From the NCBI GenBank assembly GCA_016288215.1, contig JAEEYQ010000026.1:1-64000 (forward strand): DNA of 64,000 nucleotides, read 5' to 3'. The position numbers were made by a program, and so were the translations under genes. Positions 32,474-40,784 of the stretch are shown in pieces; within the stretch, counting starts at the first letter, position 1, and every line of letters begins with the position of its first letter. Under the pieces are notes generated by a model. That model did not search any database, was not told the DNA's origin, and saw only the letters and a list, made by a program, of their open reading frames with translations. This stretch comes from Lentisphaeria bacterium (GTDB taxonomy: Bacteria; Verrucomicrobiota; Lentisphaeria; Oligosphaerales; Oligosphaeraceae).

Positions 32474-34855
32474 ATGCCAAAAGCAATCTTGCTCGGCGCG
32501 TTGTTGTCGCTTTCCGCATTGGCAACGCTTATCAACGATGCGGACGGCGTCAGATTGTCTCAAGACGGCGTCACGGTCTCCCAAGACGACGATGTCCTGC
32601 TCATAGCCGACGATTTTGCAGCGCCATCCGACAAATGGCTGCCCCACAAGACATTCGCGGATTTCACATGGATTCACCATGCGCCGACATCAGGCGTCCC
32701 CAGCCTCCGCATCGAACGCAATCCCAATCGCGTTCCGCCTGAAAACCGCCTCTTTGACACGGCATGGCAACTGATGACCACACCCATTTCCCTCCCCGCG
32801 GACACGCTCCGCGTCTGCCTGACCCTCAACGTCTTCAGCAACAATCGCGAAATGGCCAACGCGGCGGGGCACGGTAGCGGCTACAAGAATGTCGTGGCGT
32901 GGTTCACGGACAAAGGGCAAACGCTCCTGCGGGAAGACAGTTTCCTCTTCAATGTCGCCGAAACCTTTCCGGCGGAGAACTTTATGGAGTTCGATGCCCC
33001 CAAAGGCGCCGATACCGTGCAACTCTTCATTGGCGCAGACACGCCTGATTTGCTGCCCGGCCAATTTGTCGCCTTCTCTGGCGTGAAACTGGGCGCCATC
33101 CGCAAGACCAGCCGATTCAAGCACCATGCATCGTTTACCACAAGTCCTTGCCGCATAGATGGTTCTGTAACTTGGAAGGCGAGTGTGCCACCTGGAACGT
33201 CGCTTTCGCTTCAGGCATCCGTCGCCCCGGAAGTCAACACCGTGCCAGGGGAATGGACGGAATTCACGGCCATCAGTCAAGGGCAATCCCTTGCGGAACT
33301 CGCTCCCGACGCAAAATGGGTCAAGTTCAAAGTTCTGATGACGGCGACCGACTCCATCACGCCCTCCCTGCATGCCATTCAAATCGGCGGCAGACGGCTG
33401 GCCAGCTGGAAAAAGGACACGGACACGCTCCCGCCACTGGCCACGCGTACTAGTCCATCTCCGACTGAAGACGCCAAACAGCCGTACATCTTCAACGTGC
33501 TCGACGACAATCCCATTCAGTGGAACAACTTCTCCATCAAGCTGGACGGAGCCGAAACACCCTTCACGCGGCAGGAGGACACCGTCACCGTTCCCGCTCC
33601 GGAGGACGGCTGGCAATCCGGCCTCCATATCGTCTCCTTCACCCTTTCGGACATTCTTGGAAACAGCGTCAACGAAGAACAGGCTTTCTACATCGGCAAG
33701 ATCCGCTCCGACAACATCGTATCGATGCGGGACGACGGCATGACGCTCATCGATGGCAAGCCCTTCTTCCCCATCGGCATGGCCTGCGCCGTCAAATGCG
33801 ACCACAACGACAATAGCTACGACAAGCTATTCGCGATGTTTGAGGAAGCCGGCATGAATTTCGCGCGGCATTATAGCGGTTTCACGCTTCGCCACAAAGA
33901 CGCCGCTGAATACATCGACGCTGCTGAAAGACACGGCATCAAGCTCTACATCGCTGGCGGCCTCGACGCAAACGACTGCAACATCAAGACCGTCGCCGAA
34001 ACCATCGTCCTCCAGATGCATCTGTCCAACGTCATCGCATGGGACACGGGCGACGACACTGCGAACCACATCAAGCCCGACCAAATGCGACAACGCTACA
34101 ACGCCATCAAGGCCATCGATCCCTATCGCCTCACCACGCATGAGGATCAGCTTGGGCCGTTCCACAACACCCGCTACCGCCCCTATGCGCTCTATTCAGA
34201 CATCTTCTCACCCGAAATCTATTCTGTCCACGATGATACGGAACAAGACAAGAATCAAGTCGTCCCGTCAGTCATCTCCACGATCAAGGCCATTCATCAG
34301 GATGTCAAGACCGTCGACGCGCCGACACGCAGCTGCTGGCCGCTCATCCAGTACTTCCACTCCGGCGGCGAGTGGCGAAGACTGCAGAACTTCGAGGAGC
34401 TTCGCTGCATGACCTATCAGGCCATCATCCATGGCGTGCAGGGCATCATTTGGTACCGCTATGCAGGATACAATGAATACCAGAAGACGGGTTTCACTCC
34501 CGAACAATGGGACGTCATCGTCAGAACGTCCAAGGAGCTCCACAAGCTCTACGACGTCCTCTGCCAGCGCGCCGCCGCCCTCCAGCCCGCTGAGCCGGAA
34601 ATCCTTGATGAACCGCAAGTTGACTGCTTGAACAATCCTTCCGTCAGCCTGCTGCTGAAGGAAGGCGACGGCACGTCGCGGTTTCTCTTCGCCGCATCGT
34701 CCGTCCGCCAGCCTGTCAAGGTGCGCATCACGATTCCAAACGGCGCCGCCTCCGTCATCGATTTCTTCGATGGACACGAATGCACGCCAGACGCCAACGG
34801 CGTCATCGAAGACACGTTCCAGCCACTTGGCGTCCATGTCTATGTCATAAAATAG
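32474..34855 (+). CDS. secreted glycoside-hydrolase-like protein with TIM-barrel domain
   Basis: 793 residues with a signal peptide (PKAILLGALLSLSALA). N-terminal beta domains (about 30-310) are followed by a probable TIM barrel starting near MTLIDGKPFFPIGMACA (residue 425), the typical entry of GH2/GH5-like catalytic domains (DGKPFFPIG), with FEEAGMNFARHY, HGIKLYIAGG, SNVIAWDTGDDT and SDIFSPEIY as successive strands, and a small C-terminal beta domain. In the GH2-like pattern the acid/base would fall in VIAWDTGDD, where Asp replaces the usual Asn-Glu, so catalysis is uncertain. It begins 19 bases after the PD-(D/E)XK-like gene and is convergent with the second sialidase gene. Substrate unknown. 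Confidence 0.72.
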   Translation: MPKAILLGALLSLSALATLINDADGVRLSQDGVTVSQDDDVLLIADDFAAPSDKWLPHKTFADFTWIHHAPTSGVPSLRIERNPNRVPPENRLFDTAWQLMTTPISLPADTLRVCLTLNVFSNNREMANAAGHGSGYKNVVAWFTDKGQTLLREDSFLFNVAETFPAENFMEFDAPKGADTVQLFIGADTPDLLPGQFVAFSGVKLGAIRKTSRFKHHASFTTSPCRIDGSVTWKASVPPGTSLSLQASVAPEVNTVPGEWTEFTAISQGQSLAELAPDAKWVKFKVLMTATDSITPSLHAIQIGGRRLASWKKDTDTLPPLATRTSPSPTEDAKQPYIFNVLDDNPIQWNNFSIKLDGAETPFTRQEDTVTVPAPEDGWQSGLHIVSFTLSDILGNSVNEEQAFYIGKIRSDNIVSMRDDGMTLIDGKPFFPIGMACAVKCDHNDNSYDKLFAMFEEAGMNFARHYSGFTLRHKDAAEYIDAAERHGIKLYIAGGLDANDCNIKTVAETIVLQMHLSNVIAWDTGDDTANHIKPDQMRQRYNAIKAIDPYRLTTHEDQLGPFHNTRYRPYALYSDIFSPEIYSVHDDTEQDKNQVVPSVISTIKAIHQDVKTVDAPTRSCWPLIQYFHSGGEWRRLQNFEELRCMTYQAIIHGVQGIIWYRYAGYNEYQKTGFTPEQWDVIVRTSKELHKLYDVLCQRAAALQPAEPEILDEPQVDCLNNPSVSLLLKEGDGTSRFLFAASSVRQPVKVRITIPNGAASVIDFFDGHECTPDANGVIEDTFQPLGVHVYVIK

Positions 34856-34897
34856 GAATGCCTCAGTGATTGACGGGGCGGCGGATTGCAGTCCTCG

Positions 34898-34950
34898 TCC
34901 TGCCGCGAACACGGCGGAACGCTTCTGGTTATTCTGTGTGTTCTGTGGAT
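34898..34950. repeat. hairpin plus nonamer repeat between convergent genes
   Basis: GCCGCGAACACGGCGG, an imperfect dyad, followed by GGTTATTCTGTGTGTTCTGTGG, a degenerate copy of the nonamer element. It occupies the space between the convergent hydrolase and sialidase genes and might terminate either, but no long T run follows. Confidence 0.6.
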
Positions 34951-34962
34951 AAACAAATTCCA

Positions 34963-36600
34963 CTACTCTTCCGGCGTGAAGAATTCATGGAGATCGATGA
35001 AATTGGCGTCCCGATCGCAGATGATGACGCCGCGGACGGAATTGCAGCGGAAGCGGAGGCGGGTTGTCTCCAAATCCGGTTCAGCGGGATTCAGATAATG
35101 CTGTCCCATGGCTTGCGTGCCCTCGCCGCGGGCGTCCACTAGCACCCAAGTTTCGTCCTTCCAGGCCTCTACAATCATTCGATAAGGCTTTGCCCGCGTG
35201 AAGCGCTCAAGGGCCAGCCGAAGTTCCCGCAGGGGAGTCGGCGAGGGAAGAGCGAGTTCCAGACAGCTGTCCTCGCCGCCCTCCAGATGGATGCCGCGGC
35301 CACGGCTGTAGTTGATGACGAAGGCCTTGCCGGAAACCACGGACCATGTTCCCAACGGTGTCTCCAACGTGGTGAATTCGCCGTCAGGCACATTCTTGAA
35401 CGCGTCATTGGGGCGATAATGGTACGGGGGGCGCGGCGTGGGGTCGTAGATCCATGAGAGGGGGACTTTGATCATGCGGTCGCAGTAGGGGCCACCATGC
35501 ACATAGCTCAGCAGCACCGCGTCCGCCATGACATGCACGGCCACGTAGCAGAAGTAGCCCTCGCCCTCCAGATTCTTGTTCAGCTCCCACGTCTGGCCTT
35601 CGTCCCGCGAAATCGCCGTGCTCAACGGCAATCGCTCTACATGATTGCTTTGGAACACCTTACGCAAATGGGCCGGCGAAGAGCCCTCCGGTACCTCCCG
35701 ATTGATCCATTCCGGCGGGAAGTCGCTTTGGTCATTCCACACCAACAGCAAATCGCCGTTGGGCAGCCGTTTGATGGAGGCTGGAGACAGGGGGCCGATG
35801 ATGTTGGAGGCATGGGGGGCGTCCCACGTTTCGCCGCCATCGGCGGAATGGTTGACGTATTGGCAGCCCTCTCCTGTACGGCAGAACATCATCACCCGTC
35901 CGTCCTTCAGCTCGATGGCCCCCGGCTCCTGTAGGATGACCGCCTCGCCCCGCTCGTTCACGGCATTGTGCTCCTGCCCCGTGTGCCAGGTCTGGCCGCC
36001 GTCGTCCGACATGGCGCTGAAGACCTTTCCACGGCCGATGGTGTCATCGTCAGGGCGGTAATGGGCGACGAGCGGCAGCAGAATCCGGCCGCTTTTCAGC
36101 TGGATGGCGCGATCGTTGTTCAGCACATAGTAACCGGGTTTGTCTTTCAGGACGGACACTGGCTCGCTCCACGTCTCCCCTTCGTCCGTGGTCACCCGCA
36201 TCATGGGGCGGCATTCCATTCCCGCGTTCTCTTTGCGGAGATAGAAGAGCGCGATGCGGTCGTCCTGCAGTCGCAACAGACTGGCGCTCATCACGTTAAG
36301 GTCGCCCTCCTGCGGCACGATGATCCGCACGTCGCTCCAGGTCTCCCCATTGTCGGAGGAATAGCGGGCCCCGATGACGCCATGCCCCTCGTCCGAGCCG
36401 TCATCGCCGGTGAAATGGGAGTAGGCGAACATCAGCCGACCATCGTGAAGGGCCACAAAGGACCCTTCGCTGCTGCGCGGGTTGCCCGGCTCCGCATGGA
36501 ACTCAAACAGCTTTCGGGGGACCCCATCGCCGTTGACCATCAACGACATACAACAAAACGCCATCACGCCCAATCTGACCCAAAACCGCTTTTTCGTCAT
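34963..36600 (-). CDS. secreted sialidase-like (BNR/Asp-box) protein 2
   Basis: 545 residues, clearly a paralogue of the 29064-30692 product (same NPR-SEGSFVAL-DGRLMFAYSHFTG opening and matching segments to the end). Asp-boxes: SSDNGETW, TTDEGETW, SDDGGQTW, SADGGETW and SRDEGQTW. A signal peptide (KKRFWVRLGVMAFCCMSLMVNG) follows the ATG at 36600, which has AAGGA 8 bases upstream; a TTG further upstream is less likely. Both paralogues keep a C-terminal beta domain with an RLRFRC...GVIICD-type motif. Enzymatic specificity (sialic acid or another acidic sugar) is not proven by sequence. Divergence from paralogue 1 indicates an old duplication. Confidence 0.85.
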   Translation of the reverse strand: MTKKRFWVRLGVMAFCCMSLMVNGDGVPRKLFEFHAEPGNPRSSEGSFVALHDGRLMFAYSHFTGDDGSDEGHGVIGARYSSDNGETWSDVRIIVPQEGDLNVMSASLLRLQDDRIALFYLRKENAGMECRPMMRVTTDEGETWSEPVSVLKDKPGYYVLNNDRAIQLKSGRILLPLVAHYRPDDDTIGRGKVFSAMSDDGGQTWHTGQEHNAVNERGEAVILQEPGAIELKDGRVMMFCRTGEGCQYVNHSADGGETWDAPHASNIIGPLSPASIKRLPNGDLLLVWNDQSDFPPEWINREVPEGSSPAHLRKVFQSNHVERLPLSTAISRDEGQTWELNKNLEGEGYFCYVAVHVMADAVLLSYVHGGPYCDRMIKVPLSWIYDPTPRPPYHYRPNDAFKNVPDGEFTTLETPLGTWSVVSGKAFVINYSRGRGIHLEGGEDSCLELALPSPTPLRELRLALERFTRAKPYRMIVEAWKDETWVLVDARGEGTQAMGQHYLNPAEPDLETTRLRFRCNSVRGVIICDRDANFIDLHEFFTPEE

Positions 36601-36660
36601 GATTCTTGTCCTTTTGTCCTTCAAGAGAAAACTGCGTTCATCGCATGTTCATCGCCGCGT

Positions 36661-37551
36661 TCACGACACAAAATAGCGGATGGCACAATGGCGGCGAACC
36701 TTCTCGTATTCAAGGGTATAGGGATTGCAGCGCCAAAAGACCACCTGACCGTCGTTGCGGAGAAGCAGGTTTCCATAAGACCAGTTGCCAGAGCCGTAAC
36801 GCATTGGGATGGAAGGCTTTACCATGACAATCGGCTGACTGGTAATGGAGAAGATGCGCCGCTCCGTGTTGTAGTAGCCGGAGCCCATGGGCGAAAACAG
36901 CTCGGAGGACAAGTCCCCCGGCTGACGGTCAAAGTCCCGTATGGACGCCTTGAACTCGCGGCCTTCGCGGAACGCCTCCACCAAATCATCCAGGCTGCCC
37001 ACCAGCGGATTGCCGTTCTCGTCATGGGAGTAGACCTCCTGCCAGCGGTCCCGCACATAATAGCGGAATTCGGTGAAGTCATAGACAAAATTCTGCGACG
37101 GCGCATTGGTGTTCTGATCGAACATGCTGATGGTGTGATACTTCGGCATATCCGAAGGATCGACCGCAGGGCACTCGCCGGTGGGAGGCACTTTGGGGCC
37201 GTTGTCCAAAAACGGTCTGGCGATGGCCTGCTGACCGTCCTCGTTGTACATGAAAAAGGACCAGGAGGGTCGCTCGCCGAAGTCCACAGGCGGAGTGACG
37301 GGCATCCGCAAGTTCATGATGCCGGCGCCCCAACGGCCGTCGATGAGCCAAGTGACGCGGAAATCGGACACCTCGTCAATCAGCTCCGGATTGTCCGAAC
37401 CCGGCTCGATGTGCTCATTGTGGTGAAACCCCGTGTAGATGCGCAGATCCGCCCCGCGGGCGATGGCCGCCCGCAACGCCTCCGGGCTGCCGGAAACCAC
37501 ATGACGGCCCGAATCCAACACCAACACCTTCTCAAATGCGGAACTTGTCAT
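36661..37551 (-). CDS. conserved-looking protein of unknown function
   Basis: 296 residues, no signal peptide, no family I recognise. The N terminus SSAFEKVLVLDSGRHVVSGS continues into an ALRAAIARGADLRIYTGF segment, a strand-helix-strand pattern; later parts are rich in aromatic and acidic residues (GRWGAGIMNLRMP, PSWSFFMYNEDGQQ, YYVRDRWQEVYSHDENG). GAGG with good spacing supports the ATG at 37551. It lies 60 bases upstream of the second sialidase gene on the same strand, so the two probably share a transcript; a role in sialic-acid or glycan metabolism or its regulation is only a guess. Confidence 0.7.
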   Translation of the reverse strand: MTSSAFEKVLVLDSGRHVVSGSPEALRAAIARGADLRIYTGFHHNEHIEPGSDNPELIDEVSDFRVTWLIDGRWGAGIMNLRMPVTPPVDFGERPSWSFFMYNEDGQQAIARPFLDNGPKVPPTGECPAVDPSDMPKYHTISMFDQNTNAPSQNFVYDFTEFRYYVRDRWQEVYSHDENGNPLVGSLDDLVEAFREGREFKASIRDFDRQPGDLSSELFSPMGSGYYNTERRIFSITSQPIVMVKPSIPMRYGSGNWSYGNLLLRNDGQVVFWRCNPYTLEYEKVRRHCAIRYFVS

Positions 37552-37859
37552 GCAAAACCTCGCTTCTTTCTCCACTTCAGTGGATCATAGAGCATATTAT
37601 TTTTATAAGTTACTTATTATCAATGATTTACAAATATCTCTAATGATTGGCCACGGGAAGGATTCTCCCGCCTGCCTTCATACTATAAGCGGCCTACCCC
37701 ACGTTTCAACATCAATGACGCATGGTTTTCCGCAATTGTATTCCGTGTCACTCTTCATGGCGCACTCTTCACTTTTCATTTGACGCGAGACGTGAGATAA
37801 GAAAAGTGAAAAGAGACGCTGAATGCGGAACGCATCTTTTCTATTGTCCCCTGCCTTTC

Positions 37860-37894
37860 GTCTCTCGTCTCCCGTCTCTCGTCTCCCGTCTCTC
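37860..37894. repeat. GTCTCYC heptamer array
   Basis: Five perfect heptamers alternating GTCTCTC and GTCTCCC. Same alternating heptamer design as the TTCACTY array at 42560. Confidence 0.85.
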
Positions 37895-37960
37895 GTCCCA
37901 TGAAAAGAGCCGCGGCCCCCGTCTCGCTTTCCACGTCTCCCGTCTCACGTCAGAGATAAG

Positions 37961-37975
37961 TTGCATTTATTGCAA
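37961..37975. promoter_or_regulatory. TTGCA-N5-TGCAA site 1
   Basis: TTGCATTTATTGCAA, a palindrome of 5-base arms with 5-base spacer. Matching sites at 38228-38242 and 40736-40750. It lies in the inner end of the left arm of the 28-bp inverted repeat. Confidence 0.5.
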
Positions 37976-38063
37976 TATCAAAAAGTGCTCGAAAGGAGCC
38001 TCTGCCTTTCCCCACGAAAACGCCAGAATCGCGTACAAGGGGCCTTGCAGACGCCTTTAATAT

Positions 38064-38085
38064 TTTAGGTATTAATATACCTAAA
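38064..38085. promoter_or_regulatory. 22-base dyad, function unknown
   Basis: TTTAGGTAT-TAAT-ATACCTAAA has perfect 9-base arms. It sits in the middle of the block enclosed by the 28-bp inverted repeat and could be a regulator site; no T run follows, so it is not a terminator. Confidence 0.4.
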
Positions 38086-38227
38086 TGCATGCATCATGCC
38101 ACAGCGCGCGTTTAAAGTGCCCTAGCGGCCATTTTCTTCAAAAAAGAGGGTCAAAAATCGCCTGAAGTTGCAAAAAACCGTCATGACCACAAAACAGCCG
38201 TTCCAAGAGACAAAATAGCCCACAAAC

Positions 38228-38242
38228 TTGCAATGAATGCAA
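38228..38242. promoter_or_regulatory. TTGCA-N5-TGCAA site 2
   Basis: TTGCAATGAATGCAA, 166 bases before the GH20 -35 box. Part of the right arm of the 28-bp inverted repeat. Confidence 0.5.
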
Positions 38243-38393
38243 CTTTTCTCTGACGCAAGACGCGTCTTCCGTCTCGTGTCCCCCACACCCCGTCCCCCGT
38301 CTCCCGTCCCATGAAAAGAGAAAAGAGCCGCGGCCCCCTGCGACGAAAGTTTGCGTCTTTTCGAGAAACTATCCAAAAAAACGGCGGCGGAAA

Positions 38394-38421
38394 TTGACTT
38401 CAAACCACCCCAAATTATATT
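38394..38421 (+). promoter_or_regulatory. sigma-70-like promoter for the GH20 gene
   Basis: TTGACT (38394-38399), 16 bases, TATATT (38416-38421), about 80 bases before the ATG at 38502. Confidence 0.6.
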
Positions 38422-38501
38422 ATAGGTGGTGCCGTTTAGCATGCACCAGTGAGTTCGAAGCACCTGTCCCGCACTCCGCAAGAGACATTGGAGAAAGAGC
38501 C

Positions 38502-40658
38502 ATGGCGAAAGCTCAACACATGGAATTTCCAGACATCTATCCGTATCCCAAGCAGATCACCTTGACGGGAGGAGACAGCGACCTGTCTTTGGACATTCGC
38601 CTTGTCACCAGCAACGTCTCGCCGTTGCAGCGAAAGGCCGTCCGCTCCGTGCTGACCATGTCCGGCGTCCGGGTCGTGGCCAATAAGAAGAAATATGTGA
38701 TTGACGCGCAAGTCCTTTCCCCTGAGGACTTTGACCTTTCCGAAGTTCCCGAGGCCTGCCGCAAGGACTTCTATGAGCTGCGCATTCAGGGCAGCGAAGT
38801 CTACATCCGTGCTCCGGAGCAGGACGGCACCGTGTACGCCGCCCACACGCTGGCGGCCATCTACAAACGCCATTCCCGCGGCGAAATCATTCCGAATCTG
38901 GTGGTTCGGGACTGGCCCCACATTCCGATGCGCGGCATTTTCGTGGAGAACAAATGGGGTCCGGACCGCATGACCGAACAGGATTGGATGCAGACCATCG
39001 ACACGTTGGCCTCCTTCAAGATGAATGTTATGGGCATTGGCCTGTACGGCTGTTGGGGCAGCTGCCGCTTCGAAGGGGTCAACCACCCCACGGAGTTCCT
39101 TATGGTTCCCGTGCCCGAACACGATGAGCTGAAGCCCACCCACACGCTCCGCTGGTATTCCCCCAATCGGGAGGAATGGCGCGAAGACACCTACCTGCCC
39201 ACCCAATGGACCAGCGGCATGCTGAACAACGTGGTGGAATACGGCAAGGAGCGGGGCGTCACCATCATCCCCTTTGTCAACAGCTACGGCCACAACACCT
39301 ACTTCGCGCGGATGATTCCTGAAATCTCCGCGAAGGACGCGCAAGGCAAACCCACAGGCGTAGGCTATTGCATCAACTCCCCCAAGACCCGCGAGTTCGT
39401 GGAAAAATTCTACAGTGACATCATTGACCGCTATTTCGGCGGCAAGCTGGAGTATTTCCACATCCAGATGGACGAAGTCTGGCCGGACTACCCTTGGCCG
39501 GACGAACCCTGCAAAGACGGCTCCCCCATATGCAAGTGCAAGCGCTGCAAGGGGAAAAAGCCGGAGGACAGCATTCAGGACTACGTGATCTGGCTGGTCA
39601 AGATGCTTACGTCGAAGGGCGTCAAAAAGGTCGTCATGTGGAATGACCAGCTCTCCCGCCACATGGACATTCTGGGCAAGGAATTTGCCAACCGTCTGGC
39701 CGCCGAAGGACTGAAGGACAAGCTGATTCTCCATTGGTGGTGGTACAGCAACCAGTCCATCGACGAGAAGAACCACGTCTCCATGGGCCGCAAGCTGGGC
39801 ATCAACGGCTGGGTCGCCCCCATGACCTGCTACTACGATTGGAGCACTTACGACTATCGTCTGCCCAACATCGAGCTGATGATGCGCATGGCGGACAAGG
39901 AAAAGGCCTGCGGTGCCGTGTCTTACGCCGTCCATAACCCCTCTCACATCGACCACGAGGCCCTGTTGGCGGGATTTGCGTGGGAGTCCACCACCGGCCA
40001 GAACATGCAGAAGCTGAACCGCCGCTGGGCCCAAGCCCTTTATGGGGCCAACGCCGACACCTATTTGAAGGCCATGAAGAACCTGACAGAGGCCGCGCAG
40101 GATGACACCTGCCGCTCTTGCATGTACTATTCCTACTCCTATGTCAGCGGCGGCTCCCTCCACACCTATCCCAAGGAACCGCTGGAAAAGCTGGAAGCCC
40201 TTGCGCCCCAGAAGGATCCCATCGCCATTCTGACCAACGTCTCCCAAAAGGCCGCTCAGGCGGACGCCCTCTTCCAGGAGCTTCTCGCGGACGAGTCCCT
40301 GAAGGACCTGCAGAAAAGCTCCCTCTGCAGTCTCCGCGCCCACAGTCTGCGGCTGCAGGCGGTGGCGGACATTTTCCGCTGGCTGCTGGAACTCCGCGCC
40401 AACCTGGCCTCCGGCATGGTCAAGAAGAGCATGGCCACGGCCTGCGCCGCGGCGCGGGAAGAATATGTGGCGAAGCTGGCGCTCATCGAGAAGCTGAGCC
40501 CCACATGGCTGGTTCCCTCCACGCTGCAGGCGCTTTCCGTCATGGTCGCCTTCCTGGACCAGCTTCTGGAAAGCATCAAGCTCTACGGCGGCAAGAAGAA
40601 GGCCAGCGCCCTCAGCTGGGCCGGCGAACTGCCGCCGTTCCGCACTCAAGAGGAATAA
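38502..40658 (+). CDS. GH20 beta-N-acetylhexosaminidase-like hydrolase
   Basis: 718 residues. An N-terminal GH20b-type domain (...FYELRIQGSEVYIRAPEQDG, then GTVYAAHTLAAIYKRH) is followed by the catalytic barrel beginning at WPHIPMRGIFVENKWGPDRMT; FHIQMDEVWPDY gives the catalytic Asp324-Glu325 pair expected of the substrate-assisted mechanism. A helical C-terminal region (about 540-700) completes it. GH20 enzymes release terminal GlcNAc/GalNAc from glycans and chitooligosaccharides. No obvious signal peptide, so it may be cytoplasmic, acting on imported oligosaccharides. GGAGAAAG supports the ATG at 38502. It has its own promoter and terminator, and a GH2 gene follows on the same strand under its own TTGCA-type site. 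Confidence 0.85.
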   Translation: MAKAQHMEFPDIYPYPKQITLTGGDSDLSLDIRLVTSNVSPLQRKAVRSVLTMSGVRVVANKKKYVIDAQVLSPEDFDLSEVPEACRKDFYELRIQGSEVYIRAPEQDGTVYAAHTLAAIYKRHSRGEIIPNLVVRDWPHIPMRGIFVENKWGPDRMTEQDWMQTIDTLASFKMNVMGIGLYGCWGSCRFEGVNHPTEFLMVPVPEHDELKPTHTLRWYSPNREEWREDTYLPTQWTSGMLNNVVEYGKERGVTIIPFVNSYGHNTYFARMIPEISAKDAQGKPTGVGYCINSPKTREFVEKFYSDIIDRYFGGKLEYFHIQMDEVWPDYPWPDEPCKDGSPICKCKRCKGKKPEDSIQDYVIWLVKMLTSKGVKKVVMWNDQLSRHMDILGKEFANRLAAEGLKDKLILHWWWYSNQSIDEKNHVSMGRKLGINGWVAPMTCYYDWSTYDYRLPNIELMMRMADKEKACGAVSYAVHNPSHIDHEALLAGFAWESTTGQNMQKLNRRWAQALYGANADTYLKAMKNLTEAAQDDTCRSCMYYSYSYVSGGSLHTYPKEPLEKLEALAPQKDPIAILTNVSQKAAQADALFQELLADESLKDLQKSSLCSLRAHSLRLQAVADIFRWLLELRANLASGMVKKSMATACAAAREEYVAKLALIEKLSPTWLVPSTLQALSVMVAFLDQLLESIKLYGGKKKASALSWAGELPPFRTQEE

Positions 40659-40687
40659 CCCTCCGCCTTTTGCACACGGCATGATCA

Positions 40688-40729
40688 CGATGCGCAACAG
40701 AATCTGAATCCGTTGCGCATCGCATTTTT
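40688..40729 (+). terminator. rho-independent terminator of the GH20 gene
   Basis: CGATGCGCAAC (40688-40698) pairs perfectly with GTTGCGCATCG (40712-40722), followed by CATTTTTA. Confidence 0.88.
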
Positions 40730-40735
40730 ATATTA

Positions 40736-40770
40736 TTGCAAATATTGCAATATTGTTGCATTTATTGATA
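40736..40770. promoter_or_regulatory. TTGCA-N5-TGCAA site 3 plus degenerate site, upstream of GH2 gene
   Basis: TTGCAAATATTGCAA (40736-40750) is a perfect site; TTGCATTTATTGATA (40756-40770) is a half-degenerate copy matching site 1 in ten consecutive bases. They end 15 bases before the GH2 ATG, a repressor-like position. Confidence 0.55.
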
Positions 40771-40784
40771 TCACAGGAGAAGAG

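Larger units (their letters stand above)
37552..38393. other. 840-bp gene-free divergent region rich in repeats
   Basis: It separates the unknown protein gene from the GH20 gene. Contents: fragments of TTCACTY repeats (37738-37780); a GTCTCTC/GTCTCCC heptamer array (37860-37894); a 27-bp segment (37894-37920) repeated at 38305-38338 with an AAAAGAG insertion; a 28-bp inverted repeat (37948-37975 and 38228-38255, 26 of 28 matching) enclosing 252 bp; a 22-base dyad at 38064-38085; and the GH20 promoter at 38394. No open frame looks coding. The enclosed 252-bp block may be a small mobile (MITE-like) unit or a looped regulatory region. Confidence 0.65.

Noticed and set aside
35968-37590. 540-codon plus-strand open frame over the second sialidase and the unknown gene
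   Set aside because: Bridges two real minus-strand genes; no recognisable family and shadow-like composition.
38436-40697. 753-codon minus-strand open frame opposite the GH20 gene
   Set aside because: Antisense shadow; the plus-strand frame has catalytic motifs, promoter, ribosome-binding site and terminator.
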